This document shows, in pieces, positions 24,617-37,221 of a stretch of DNA of 64,000 bases. The stretch lies in the NCBI GenBank assembly GCA_029721435.1, contig CM056574.1, positions 28,257,001 through 28,321,000 of the forward strand, written 5' to 3'. Numbering within the stretch: position 1 is the first letter of the stretch; each line of letters starts with the position of its first letter. The position numbers and the translations under genes are program-made. This DNA is from Gymnothorax reevesii. Taxonomy: Eukaryota > Chordata > Actinopteri > Anguilliformes > Muraenidae. The notes under the pieces are model-generated. The model was not told the origin of the DNA. It searched no databases and worked only from the letters and a program-made list of their open reading frames with translations.

Positions 24617-25576
24617 CTAGCTACGTTACGCCGGAGTCTTGGGGCTTATGCTCAACCAAGGACCGGCTGATCAGTGGCTTTGGGATGAGAATCGGTTTTA
24701 TTAAGTTGGTGAGACAGTCATGATCTACTTACATAAAGGGTGTATGTATTGCCGGTTCTGGGATTTTAGCCTTAAGGAAACCCATGGACAAAAAGTCGGT
24801 TATCTGATGAAATTCCCTGAAGAAACCCATGGGCATGCATGATCTGGGTTTGTTGCAATTCAAGCCAAAAGATGCTCTTGCAGTGATGGCTGACTTCCAA
24901 CCCTCTGGTATTGCCGACGAACCTAAGCTGCGGGAATAATACAAAACCTGGGGGCATATATTTTAGTGACGCAGGCTTGCATTTATGAGTCCTGGGGGGG
25001 GGAATCTCCCCGAGGTCCACGCAGGTGCTGCCTAAATTATAAATTCTAATTCGGAGTCAGATATTTAATAAGGGTATAACTAAATCTGGTGTTCTAAATG
25101 CATTATGGAGTCAGATTTGAAACGAGAGTAAACATTGTAATTGTTATGCTAAGTTTGCTTGAATCACTGATATATCTGATGTTTTCAGTTGCTGCATGTG
25201 TTCCAACGTGCACCTTGGATTATTCACAGCACGACATTAAGTTAGATGATTCCGTGATTTCGGCAAAGCCCCGTTTTCGAACGGAGAACTACTGAGAATA
25301 CCTCAGGTAAGTCTCAGGCTGGGTCCAAGGCGGGACACAAGCATGAAAGATTTAATTGACATGTTCCATTGCCTCATAACAGCTGGAATCCACACACGTA
25401 AACCTTGGCTCCTGGCTCCTCCACCGTTGGTCGAGCTGCGTGAGTTCTACACATTAAACAATTTAGATTTCTTTATGGAAAATGCTTCATAAAACAATGA
25501 TAATTTTATTCTGCTTATTCTCAATGATATCGTCATTGAGACAGCAAGTATTTCTGGGTAATGTCCAACATTCCAC

Positions 25577-26839
25577 CAGTGTTTCCCAATATATGTGCCG
25601 TGAGAGCTTCCTAGGTGTGCCGTGAGAAAACCCACTTAATGTTTTTTTCCTGATAGCCTAAAATTATAAAATGGCCCAACTTACAGGATATAAAAATAAC
25701 AATTTGTGTCATTATTAATTCATTCAATTCAGTTTATTAAAATGCCTATTTAAAATTCCTTCTCGATATTTCCACATCATGTATTCTACTGTACAATTCC
25801 TTTTCGTGATTGGCCAATCACACATTGTCCAAAGCGAAAAATTAAATATTCCCGGGTAAAACTCAGCTAAAACAGCAGTGTAGGCTAGTTACGAAATGAC
25901 AAAAATGGATATAAGTTCCTGACCAAAACCTCAAAAAGGCCGTCTGACTAAGACCCTGAACCACCTCATTCTTGCTGCGCTGGCCAGAAAAAGAAAATCA
26001 AAGCGGTGAGCAGACTTTACAGTGAGGAATATCTGACTTATGGGTTTACATTCACCAGAGATCCCACTACCCCAATACTACTATGTCTTGCTTGCGGCAA
26101 AAAGCTGGCGAACAAAGCTATGGTACCAAATAAATTAAACAGACACCTTTCAACCAAACACCCTTCTCTGGCAAAAAAAAAAAAAGACCGTGAGTATTTA
26201 AGGCGGTTGAGAAGCCAGACGAACAAACAAGCTAGTTTCATGATAAAAAGCATTAGAAGCTAGCTATCTGGTCGCAGAACTAGTAGCAAAATTAAAGACG
26301 TCTCACACACTTGCCGAATGTCTTATCCTGCCAGCATGCAAAGCTATCGTAGGGACCATGTTGGGTCAAAATGCTGCCAATGAAATATCGAAGGTTCTTC
26401 TCTCAAACAATACAATTGGCAAATAGGAGAAATGTCGGCAGAGATAGAGGACTTTGTTATGGAGAAAATAAAAGGGAATGGGAAATTTGCGCTGCAGGTT
26501 GATATGCACAATTATTGGCCAATGTTAGATATGTAGATGGGGAGACAATTAAAGAAAATTACTTTTTTATCAAACTTTGCCGGAGAAAACTACAGGTGAG
26601 GAAGTGTTTCGAGCGACATCTGAGTATCTGGATAAGTGGAGGCTGAACTGGAAAGACATTTATTTTATGATTGCATAAAACCCTGAAACCTGGTTGGAAA
26701 GCTCGAGTGGTTATTTTGTCACCCGGTCGCGCTGCGGGGTAGGTAGCGTGAGTGGAACACTATAATATCATAGCGGTGTGCCGTGAGATTTTTTCATAGT
26801 AAACAGTGTGCCGCGAGAGACATGTTTGGGAAACACGTG
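25577..26839 (+). mobile_element. hAT element with BED-finger transposase relic
   Basis: Ends CAGTGTTTCCCAA (left, 25577) and TTTGGGAAACACGTG (right, to 26839) are inverted. Inside both ends a GTGCCGTGAGA-type motif recurs (25598 and 25614; 26776 and 26806). An 8-bp target duplication was not recognised. The interior carries the transposase relic described separately. The sequence resembles the hAT lineage domesticated elsewhere as ZBED5/FAM200-type proteins. Confidence 0.65.
25990..26690 (+). pseudogene. hAT transposase pseudogene, BED finger region
   Basis: The 85-codon frame from 26006 contains YSEEYLTYGFTFTRDPTTP, then LLCLACGKKLANKAMVP and NRHLSTKHPSLA. This is a BED zinc finger (C-x2-C...H-x4/5-H) as in ZBED5-like hAT transposases. 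The finger binds transposon ends in the nucleus. Past 26263 the same protein continues in other frames (for example YVDGETIKEN near 26530) with stops and frameshifts. The catalytic core and C-terminal dimerisation region are absent before the right end at 26839. Clearly dead and internally deleted. Confidence 0.8.
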
Positions 26840-29800
26840 ACAATCTCACGGTCTTATTGTTTAATCCAAGGACAGTCTATGGTTTAATCCCGCCGCTGTT
26901 TACAAATGGGGGGGAGGGCGGCGTGTCATCAGGTCTGCACTCGGGCTTACACGGACCACATTACGCCACTGTCCGTGGGAGTCATTCCTTGAAAAGAAGC
27001 CTGAAATTTTGTCATCTGTTTGGAGTATGTTTACCTATCACAATGTTTAAGTCGAAGGTGTCAAGCTTGAAGAAAAGGGCACAGCTGTGGTCTGATGGCA
27101 GAAAATTATGCATTCGCCCAGTTGTCAACTATTTCCCGAGAACATCCATACACAAAATGTATTTTGGGTTGACTTTTGTTCAGCATATCAAGACTGGTTA
27201 AGTGATTTGGGAATATTCATGGGGTTGTGTGCCATACGGAGGGTTTAGCTATGACGATCCTTGGCACATTAAATAAAGCACACTCTGGAAGTTAATATCC
27301 AAAACCATCTGTCTGGATGAATCTGTTTGAAGATGTGAAAAATGCAAAGGAAAAATTCAAAGATGAAAGATTTTAATTGCAATAAGAATAAGCAAGTGAA
27401 AAAGCAGGAGAATTTACAATTTCCTTCAGTCTCAAATCTGCCGAGAGCTTCAGCCCATCGTGTAAAGCTGTCTTTCAGACATAAGACCCATTTTACTCTC
27501 AGACTGGCCTCCAGCTCGTTACCCCTCCGTGCATGTCCTGTATGTGCTTGAGAACAGCAGAGCATCTGCACACCTACAATATAAAACTCCTCAGAAAACT
27601 AATTTTCTCTCACCGCATTGATGAAATGCAGTGAAGTCAAATGAGCTGTCCTCTAGCAACCCATAATCAACCATGAAACTGACATTAGTTGATGCCCTTT
27701 TCACATTGGGGCAAAATCACACAGGCCTTTCACAAAACTGTGGCCTTTCATGTGGCCTGATTCTGCAAGGCATAATACAGTATTGAGTTTTATACTCAAA
27801 GCTTCACAATCTTCTGAGTTCTCTCCAACCGCCCCAGAACACAGCCGCCTTTTCACCCTCCAGAAACAGTTTAACAGTCACTGAGTCTCTCCTGAGAGAG
27901 CTGACCAGGATGAAATGAGTGTAAATATGTCAACTGCCTTTAGAGGCACATATCAATACTTCTGCGTTACATTCACACTGGATTGAGCCAGGGAGATTAG
28001 CACAGCTGGATTAAACTCAATGTATGCATAGGCAAGAAAGCGCAGGCGGGCACATATGTGTACACCCAGATGCCTGGAGTTAACAGTATCAGACTCATTT
28101 GGCAGTTGTGCGGAGCCTTGCGCTCTAAAACTGTGCCAGTTGTATTTTTGCAGTGCAAATAAAAAATTTCTTCAGAAGGGAAAAAATATTCCTCCGTAAA
28201 AATAAATTGTACAAATAGCCAGTGCAATGATGCTTATAATTAGAAAAACATTTCACATTTTTAAATGGATGATAAAAATATGGAAGGATCAGCACTGTAA
28301 AAAAAATGCAATTGCGATAATTATAATAGTGTGCACAATAATTAGACAGCAGGCCCTCTTCATTGAAGGGATATAAAATTGTTGGTTCTTTCAATGACTC
28401 TGTTTTTGTGAATGAGTGCGACTCCTCTTTGGTCTCTGGCTATAAGACAGACCTCTCTGACACCTCCAAAATGAGTTCTTTCTGTCCTGACTATCAGAGT
28501 GACAGTATCATAAGAGGAAATCAACATCCCCAAGACCTGGCATCAGCCAATTAAACAGCATGACAGATTCAGGGCCCAAACACTCACATGTGCTGGAAAA
28601 CAGACTCATCCTACTCAGCGAAATACCTGTGCTCCCTGTTGAACAACCCACAAAGTTGCTTTTCCGAACTTTCTGGAGCACCAATCAGGCATGGAAACTC
28701 CTCACCTTTCGGCGAAATTCGCCGTTTTGAGTTCGGAATGGGCCATGTACGTGAATCGAGCAGATCCGAGGAGAAATTTTTGTGTGTGTGTGGGGGGGGG
28801 GGTGAGCGAGCGAGCAGAACAGTGGACCGCAGAAAACAACATAGACCTACATTACACTCTTCTTGTGAGAGCAAATGACTGACGAGATGCTCTAATTGAA
28901 GCGGCAATTTACAGCAATCAGGAATGAGCAAGGCGCCCCTTCTTCCTAATTTTTTCCAATGTTGCCAACCTGAAGCAATTTACCCACGAAAGAAATCGGC
29001 TCAAGGCCTCTATCGTGGAAAATGGAACCTGCGGCAAGGTGAGGCATAAACCATACAGTTATACATTTCTTAAAGTGATAGCCTATGAACAGCTTCATAA
29101 ATCAGACGTCAGTGTTGTCGTTAGATTAATTCCTGCACTTGGAACTTGCGCTGGTTTCGTGCGCGCCTACTGTGCTTTTCGTTATTCATTCTGCCATTAA
29201 TAGGCTACACGGCTCTTTATAATCGTGTAGAATGCTCCATTCACTTCCCAACATTTTACTGTGACATTTCTTGATAACAGACCATTGTATAGCCTACAAC
29301 AGGCTGCTGTTAAAGTGAAACAGAACGTTGCCATGAGGGTAAATTAACTAATCTGTAAAAACGAATTTATTCCTCGATATTTGACCGCCTCGCATAACGT
29401 TATCCTAGCCTATCAAATGAACTGCACAGTAGGTCTACTGACGTGATGTTTGAGAAAGTTTTAGCTAGACGAGCCAGCCTGTCTCTTCAACAACTCTTTC
29501 AAGAGTAGCTTAAACCTAAATAGGTCGCAGGCCATGTCCCTTGCTGCATTTATAATTTCGAGGGAGACTTGTTTTTGGGAACAGATAAAAGGCTAAATAG
29601 GCCTACCGTCTCAGTCACGTATTTTATAATTAGTCACAACTCTCCGCCATGTGGCGATGGGTGGTATTGCTTAGACCTCACCCTGATGAGTAAAGCAAAT
29701 CTCGTTTTCTTGAATTAAAATAATAAATTATCAATAGCTATAGCTTATTGTGGTTATTTTAAAACAATTGTGCAAATGTTTTAACCAGTATGATCAATAA

Positions 29801-29905
29801 AATTAGAGAAGTATGGAACTTGGTTAAGTTTAAAGTAGGTTGATAAAGGCATGAAGAAATGCATAAGGTGTGCCTATTAAAGAGTGACTTTCCATGTTAT
29901 GGTTT
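26840..29905. other. Intergenic DNA, nothing recognised
   Basis: Only a GT run followed by a G run (about 28781-28801) stands out. Open frames near 26806-27201 and 28588-28931 have no motif. Confidence 0.35.
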
Positions 29906-29910
29906 ACTGA

Positions 29911-30098
29911 CATGTGCATAACTTTTTGACTTTTATTTAGGTGTTCATGGTAAAAAGGGCGTGTGATATTTGTACTGGCCAAAACAAAAAATGACATGTG
30001 CATAACTTGTTGATTTAGATTTAGGTGTTCATGGTAAAAAGAGCATGTGGTCATTGTCCAGGCCAAAAAGAAGGAAGGACCTGTGCATAAGTTATAGT
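29911..30098 (+). repeat. ~84-bp tandem repeat, about 2.2 copies
   Basis: Units start CATGTGCATAACTT at 29911 and 29995, with a partial CTGTGCATAAGTTAT at 30080. The middle of each full unit has TTTAGGTGTTCATGGTAAAA and GGCCAAAA. Confidence 0.75.
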
Positions 30099-30099
30099 T

Positions 30100-32885
30100 G
30101 TTTTGAATGGTCGTCTCATTAAAAAAGAGATGTATATGGTAAGTCATTTTGTACAGTGTTCTATTCAGGATGCCTCTGATGATGCATGTTTCTATAACGC
30201 AGACTATGAAATTTACGTGTCCGTTCACGCCGTGTGTCTGTGCGCCCTTCTCACCTTTTTCACCCGTGACCAGTTTGCATGCCTGACCAATGAAAGACTG
30301 ACTATAAGCTGCTGAAAAAGGGCTAATTCTTTCCTTTATTTATTCTGTCCTATTGTGTGATTATTTCTTTTTGCTGAAATCTCATGACAGGTGCACAATA
30401 TCTGTCTTGCAGGAAAACCTTGATGTGGGACCATGGAGAGAAATTTGCTGGATCATGGTACGAATGGCGATAGAGAAGGAGGGAATGAAGAACAATAAGT
30501 AGGGGAATAGAGAATGGTGAGCGAGATTCATTTTTTCATGAGTTTTGAGGAAACAGAGGTGTGGAAGGTCGCCAAGATTGGTTAAGATGCGCAAGCCCAA
30601 GAAAGGAACATTGTATCGAAATTTGCATAGATAGTTCCTCTCATTGACTCATGCCGTGTTCATTATATTCCAAGTGCATTTACCAGATGTGAGTTAATAT
30701 GCCCCGACAGTGAACAACCTCCCGTGAGCTCTCACTGTTTTAATGACAGTTAAATTTAATGATTACATTTTCCTTCATTACTTGAGCACTTTCAAAACGC
30801 AGCAAGAATTCCTATCAAATAAAGTGTACTAATACGGTATTGACATACAACCATTTGTTTACAGGAAAGAATTATTATATCACCTGCAAACGTAATTCAG
30901 TTGGTGAAGTTGTGCAAATTGTTGACCGTAGTATTAACAGAAAAATACATGGATGCTTTGATGACTTGGCTCTGGTCTCGACAAACCCTGCTGAGCTTGG
31001 CTGAGCACAGAACGTCAGGATACACCCCCTCCCCCCAGGACTGGATACTTGGGTGGAGGCATTATTCACAGCAAAGGCAGGAGAGCAGTTTAAACAGCCC
31101 ACCTTAGAGCAGAGCAGTAGCAGGTATGAATGCATAGAAGTGTTTATGCCAATTTGGCAGGTTTTGAGTTGTTCTTTGTACAGAAAACTATACAGAACAA
31201 AATAAGGAAACGCAGGTTAGCAAATCGGTTAATGTACTCGCACAGTCACCTAGTCGAACTGACTGCAGAACAGAGAAATGTTTGAAGAAATGAGTGGAAA
31301 TGTGCATGTCGTAATAGTAAATAAGATTTTTATAATAACACACATTCTTAGTTTCTGGTCAGTCTTGTATAAACTTATGTTTCTTTTGTTGGTCAGTATA
31401 TGTCTTTTTACAGCCAGCTAACTGATGTATAAGTATGTATAAGTAGTTAATAGAAGGATTTACAAGTAGATATTTCCTTAGTCTGGCATCTTAGCTGTGA
31501 CCGTGACACATTACACTGGGGTTTTTATGATATAAACCAGAAAACATCACACACTCCCCCCCCAAAAAAAAAACATACAAACAAAAAAAAAAAAACCGGC
31601 ATAAAAACAATCAGACTGCAAATGCTCATTTACGTGTTTCCATGTGCAGACCAGCCTCCAGGCGTTGTGTGACCATTCCCCTGCAGAAATACAGTACCTT
31701 GTGAACCTCTCAGTGTGTGGGCTAAGCATCAGCTACCATGTGGCCATCCCGAAGCAATTTAAGATAAGGTGAACACGAGAACATGAAAAAAAAAAAATCA
31801 ATGTGACACTATCATTAACTCCTAGAAAATGTATTTGTGAATTAGGGTCTGGTCATCCATGCCAAGATCATATTCTTACCAACCCTGGTTTTGCTGATGG
31901 CAAATTGTTTGTTTGAGTAGTGAGTGAAGCAAAAGTCTCATCACACCACCCCTTCCTAAGCTTCACTTATCCAGGAGTAAAAAAAATACTATTTTTCAGT
32001 GATCATACCATCTATCATAAGGAAATTATCTAATAAGTCACCCATGTGAAAAGTCATTGGTGCTTCCAAAACTTCGGGATATTTTTAGCCAACCCTGCAA
32101 CCAAAGGCTTCAGATAGCTGCAAATTGATCCTTGACATCACTGTGTTGGAAATTTAGTGCAGACCTCTCAACAAGAATTGATTTTATTAAGCCACATTGA
32201 ACGGTTTTTCCACCATGAACTCTGCATGTTTACGGTCACACCCTGGGGGGTTCAAGAAAAAATCGAGACTAGGCCACTCAACATTTTCATTTTGTTTCTA
32301 TTGCGACATTGGGAGGTAGGCTTTTTCTTGTCTGTGGGATCACAGTCATGCTGGACCGCTAAAGTGCAAATTTTCATTAGATCACAGGCTGATGGTTAGT
32401 CTGAAATAAAATAGACTGGAACATTCAGCATTGGACATTCATCCAAAGCAGGAGTGGGATGTCCACGAGGGAGGATACAACCCACAGGTTCTGGCTCAAA
32501 TGAACGCATTCCTTTTTCAGCCCTGTTTCTGCTACTTTACTTGTCTGGGTAAGCATTCAAATAAGGAACTGCAATGTGTACGACACATATTCAGCTTATC
32601 TTGAAGCGGAACAAATGAATAAACATATTTTTAAGTCGACTGGCTATCGACTCAAACTTAACCTAAACTATCTCAAACACATTAAAACTTAAACAGGGAA
32701 GACAGTCAGTAAAATGTATTTTAAATTGAAACCGTAATCAAAAGAGATGTCCCAGAAGTGTACTGTCTTTGTTCTTCAAAGCCTAATAAATCATTGACGC
32801 TAATCTTCAGACAACCAACACTCTCGGATCTGAGTGTGTACATGTGTGTACAAATTGGATGTCTTCATGACTTCCCTCATCGAAA
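30100..32885. other. Intergenic DNA, nothing recognised
   Basis: Contains C and A runs at 31555-31600. No coding motif, inverted repeat or known repeat recognised. Confidence 0.35.
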
Positions 32886-32889
32886 TCAT

Positions 32890-33985
32890 GCTATTAAAAT
32901 GCGTTTTTTGTGATCAAACTGCAATCGGATAGCATTTGACCTCATACATTCACACCTGGTATTAACATGCGTCTCCAGCATCCACATTATAATCCATCCC
33001 GCTGACGTCACATCCTTCGTCTCCCCTCTTGTAAAGTGGTGCGCCTCCTTGACCAGTTTTACGGTAAGCAAGACGTACCTTTAATTCAGTAATTTTCCCT
33101 TAAAAAAGCATTGCGTCTTATAAACCTGTGCATCCTATGCGCCAGTAAAATGCAGCAAAAGGTAAAGGAGGATCTTCAAATGTGTACCCACGGGAGGGCG
33201 CTGTGAGCAAGACCTTGCTCGCGTGTTCAAGAGCTTGGTATTCAGTCTTTCGGTCTCTTAAGAGCTAGAAGCTGCGTAGCCCAGGCAACATACCGAAAAC
33301 ATCTAGGAAGAGCGATAACTTCACGTCATGAACTGTGATGAACAAAATGGGTATCGCCATTCTGATTAAAGTAAATTGAAATAGTTTGGAACACCTATTT
33401 ACGCATTTTTATAAACGAATAGCTACACTCTTCCAAAAAAGAGATTATACATTGTTTTTAAGCATCAATTTATTATACATGAAATGTTTTAACAAATGTG
33501 GAAAACATTGAAAAGAAAGTGTAATCAATAATTCAATATTTGTATAGTTTCTTTTTTGTAAGAGTATCTTTCAATATGTTTTGTCAAAACATTTCATGTA
33601 TAATAAATTGAAGCTTAAAAACAATGTATAATCTCTTTTTTGGAAGAGTGTACTATAACACAGTCTTTGAAACCACTTTTACCGACGGGACACCCTACAA
33701 AATATACTGTATTTTACATACCAATGCGACTTATCAACTGAGTTTTACTGTAGGTGTTTCCGCCCACGGAGTCGTTGTATCCAGATTGGAGGCATGTTTC
33801 CATTTACACTTGTATTCAAAGTGGCAAGAATCCGTCCCTGACCACCTTTAGAAGTGGTTTGAAAGATCAGATCACAATCCATCCTCAATGCGTCTTGAGT
33901 TCAGTTACACATGTACTTTCATGTGGTCAAGCGCTGTCCAACTGAAATCCGATCACAAAAAAGCATTTTAATCCCAGGTGTAAAG
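32890..33985. repeat. Diverged inverted-repeat element, ~1.1 kb
   Basis: Left ATTAAAATGCGTTTTTTGTG (32893) and right CACAAAAAAGCATTTTAATC (33955) are inverted, with CACACCTGG and CCCAGGTG motifs also near the ends. This resembles a fish DNA-transposon end with a CACCTGGGATTAAAATGC motif. Exact ends and duplications are not defined. A younger hairpin MITE (33426-33650) sits inside it. Confidence 0.45.
33426..33650. mobile_element. TA-flanked hairpin MITE
   Basis: The 225-bp element has ends CACTCTTCCAAAAAAGAG and CTCTTTTTTGGAAGAGTG. The long arms run about 65 bp each with only a few mismatches. TA is present on both sides (33424-33425 and 33651-33652), the Tc1/mariner signature. It can fold into a near-complete hairpin and has no coding capacity. 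Confidence 0.88.
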
Positions 33986-33989
33986 TAGG

Positions 33990-35515
33990 CCATAGGTTGA
34001 AACACTAAAAACAAAACTAAGCCACTTGGTCTGTATTTGTTCAACTGGGAGAGCTTATTTTTTATCTTCTAGACTATTCCATTTAGGATCTTTTCTTTGG
34101 CTGCGCTCTCCAAGCAAACCATCTGGGGTGAGAACCTATTAAAGCCCTGTTACGGGAAATGGCAGCAAGGATATAAAAATTGTGATTTTTCTTGTCGCAA
34201 GCTGAAGCGTGGGAGCACAAAGTGGAAACACAGCTCAGAGGTGGTATTGCAAAACTCAACACCTCCATTTTAGTGTCATCGAGGTTCTGTCAGTGGTAGT
34301 CAGCATACAATACACGTCTGCATGCCAACAAGAAATAAATGCTGGAAACCACCCCAGCTAAATGCTTTACTTTTTCGTTTCATGGTGGGTTTTGTGCCAG
34401 TCAAAGCTCAGGAGCTCAGGCTTGCTTTCAACTTAAATGCCTGCCATGGGTCCCATTAAAAGACAAAACAGCCTAATATGTATTTATAAAAAAAGATATA
34501 CAAATACACAATAGAAAAAAATGTTGATTAACAGCCCCTTAGGAAAGATTCAATGCTACGTTACACCCGGCCTGGGGGGAAAACCGGAGCGCAGCATAAA
34601 GGTGACCTTCTCCATCCTTACTTCCAAGGAAAACCAAATAAGCTTGTATGCTGTCAAAATTTGTTTTATTTTATGAGAGTAATGCCAGTCAGGGAGCGCA
34701 TAACAGAAATAACAAAGAAAAAACATCCCTACAAATAACTCTTGCCTACCATCCAAAGAAAAGTAAAGAAAGGCATTGCAATAACCTACCTATGAATCTA
34801 CCAAACACAGGAGAAAAGAAAATATACAATAAAGGCAAAAAAAATACTGCTCCCCCTCCCCTGCTCCAGGAGTTACTCTTTACATCTGCGATGTTTAAGA
34901 TTTAGTATCATTAAGCAACTTAAGACTGACAAACTATAATGTCAAGTGCAAAAGTTGACAGGTGCTTACAAAACTGCGTCGCCGGGTTTACAGTTCTTTC
35001 AAGCTCTTCCAGAAATGACACACGACAATCTGCATCGTCTGGTTAATAATTCTTACAAAGGCTTACAAAGAAACCATCAGATAGGTTGCGTCGGCCACGT
35101 TGGAAGCAAAGAAGGAGGGGGGGGGGTCTCAGCTTAAAAGGAAGCTGCACCAGAAGATATGTGCAATTAGCTGTCGTCCAATCAGCAACAGGCAACCTAT
35201 ATCGCAGCACAGAAAGAGAGAAACACAAAAAGGAAATCAGCAGCAATCCCAAGCATTAAAACAAAGTGAGTATGAATACATACACATGCCTTGGTCATAA
35301 CAAGCATCCACATCTGGCATCATACGCTGAATAAGGATGTGTTATTTCATCCTTTACAAAACATGGCATTTGCTTATGTATGATTTATGAAGACATAACG
35401 TCTCATTTATGAAGGCATTATACATGCTCTACAAAGCCTTTATGAGCAACATTTAATCTAAAGTGTGACTGTTATGGATTTTTTCATTCGTTTCATTTAT
35501 TTACGATAATGACAT
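33990..35515. other. Intergenic DNA, nothing recognised
   Basis: Only homopolymer tracts (for example a G run near 35117) are seen. The stretch 35320-35470, ending AATCTAAAGTGTGAC, recalls one end of the MITE family at 43545-43812, but no partner end was found. Confidence 0.35.
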
Positions 35516-35517
35516 AA

Positions 35518-35868
35518 ATGAGTCACAGATATGGAAATTACATTCAGTATGGCGGACACAAAGCTCAAAAGAGCTTGTTCTATTGTACAAAAGCTGATTC
35601 TGAGCAGGTCAAATGGGAACTTTTTTCAGAAGTAGTTGATTTTATATGGAATGACCCATTAGCAAAACAGCATTCCCATCTGTTTGCATACAAGTTATCA
35701 GAATTAAACAGGAAAATCTTCAATGAAAAAGGCTCAACCCCTCAGACATCTCCTTCGACAAACAAGAACAATTTATACGTTAGTCCAGGAAAATCAGTGA
35801 AAATACGACATGTCAGAATTCCTGGGCTCCCCCCAAGTACTCTGGTAAATGTGTGCCTTAGCATTTGA
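35518..35868 (+). CDS. Possible host exon, unrecognised protein
   Basis: The open frame of 116 codons has a mixed, protein-like composition, e.g. KWELFSEVVDFIWNDPLAK, LFAYKLSELNRKIFNEKG and SVKIRHVRIPGLPPSTL. A pyrimidine-rich stretch and CACAG at about 35529 could be a splice acceptor, and CTCTG|GTAAATG near 35844 could be a donor. A TAA sits directly before the ATG, so if real it is an internal exon or a start. No family is recognised, and it is not clearly part of any repeat seen here. It could also be a fragment of an unknown transposon or chance. Confidence 0.3.
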   Translation: MSHRYGNYIQYGGHKAQKSLFYCTKADSEQVKWELFSEVVDFIWNDPLAKQHSHLFAYKLSELNRKIFNEKGSTPQTSPSTNKNNLYVSPGKSVKIRHVRIPGLPPSTLVNVCLSI

Positions 35869-36067
35869 AAATGAATGTTATGAGTTTTTTCAGTGATTTT
35901 CAAAAAACTATAATGAGGCCTGTATGATCCTGTTCGCCCTTTGAGGTTGGTGTCGCTTATTGGAGTTAGCTGGGTAACTGACCCTGGTCAGGACAGAAAA
36001 TACCTCTCACTGGCAAACACACACAAATACACATTCAGTGTTATTGCATTCATCTTTTCAACATGCC

Positions 36068-36172
36068 TACATACACACACACGAATGCACACACACCTGG
36101 GCACAGACACACTTACACACACACACACACGCAAACAAACGCACACACACACTTACACACACATATCCCTGA
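36068..36172. repeat. CA-rich microsatellite
   Basis: Interrupted (CA)n with ACACAC runs separated by TTACAC, GAATGC and GCAAAC. The open frame across it (THTH repeats) is a microsatellite artefact. Confidence 0.9.
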
Positions 36173-36179
36173 AGTAAGT

Positions 36180-37218
36180 ATATTAGATTTCTAATTTCTG
36201 CAACTATTAGATATCTTTTTTGTAGGTAGCTATTTGAAGAAACTGTAGATTCTTTAGTACATTATTGTCATTTTTCCCCACAAAATTGGGTGATGTATTC
36301 CCATTTACAGACACAGAATGCCAAAGAGAATCTGCAATAGAGATAATCAATCTACACAGAGAGCAGGGATAGCAGTGCGTGACGGAAAACACTTCCTTAA
36401 ATTCACCAAATACAGAAATTTCCCCCACCGGTCAAAATCCTCAGCAGGCACTGTGAACATGAAAAAAAAAAAAATTACTAATGCTGGGAGAAATAAAAAG
36501 TGTCCTGATCCTAAAAACCATGTAATCCAAGCTGAACACAAACACATGCCCACCCGCAAACTTTAATGAAGCTAAAATGAGGAATTTGTCCGGCACCATT
36601 GAGATTTAGCCATCTGTGCTAACCTTCATTTCCACTGCTGAGCAGCAGGGGAAAAAATGCCCACAACACAAAAGCAAGACGTTGCACAACCTAAAATGTA
36701 TCAATGAATTAACTTGGATATATTAGAAAATCAATCCAACTTTGGAACATGGAAATGGTGTATTTTCCGGGTATATAAGCTTGTGAGAGACATTTGGGAG
36801 GTGTTCCTCAACCCTGTGGATTGGAAGTGAGGGAACAACAAAGAGAAACAATGTTAGCATTTTTTTTCTTCTTGGTTTCTGAGTGATTTGACAGTGTGAC
36901 TGACAGCCCAATCCATGAACCTGTGGAGGAGACAAGAGGAGCCTGACCTCGTGCAGGTGACCTGAGCCTGAGCAAGAATAGGGAGCCTGTCCTCTCAAGA
37001 AACACAACTGGATAGACCGTAAATGCAAGTGTAACATAGTTAATTGCAGAGATGTATAATTACAAAAAAATCTAACTAATGTATTGATGCCACTTCATCT
37101 ATTTTACCGCACTATTCATATATAGCCTACCCTACTTTATATCAGGAAACTAATTGTATTGTCCCTCCTCTCTGTGACCTCATTTCCTGTATGTTGCTCC
37201 AAAAAGAAAGTTGTACCC
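36180..37218. other. Intergenic DNA, nothing recognised
   Basis: Frames at 36318-36566 and 36723-37037 show no motif. No repeats recognised. Confidence 0.35.
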
Positions 37219-37221
37219 ATG

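Larger units (their letters stand above)
23065..25451 (+). mobile_element. Solo LTR of the ERV family, interrupted
   Basis: Starts TGTAAGAGGGAAGCC and ends near GAGTTCTACA. Over its length it is the diverged reverse complement of the two LTRs at 48380-50408 and 55146-57173. Shared landmarks include the polyadenylation region GGTGAATAAACTATT (about 24040) and CTACGTTACGCCGG after the nested insert. Without the 504-bp insertion and its 4-bp duplication it is about 1.88 kb, against 2.03 kb for the complete LTRs. No matching target duplication is visible (AATG left, CATT right). It is oriented opposite to the complete ERV and is clearly older. Confidence 0.85.

Noticed and set aside
35941..36177. 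Thr-His repeat open frame
   Set aside because: Product of the CA microsatellite.
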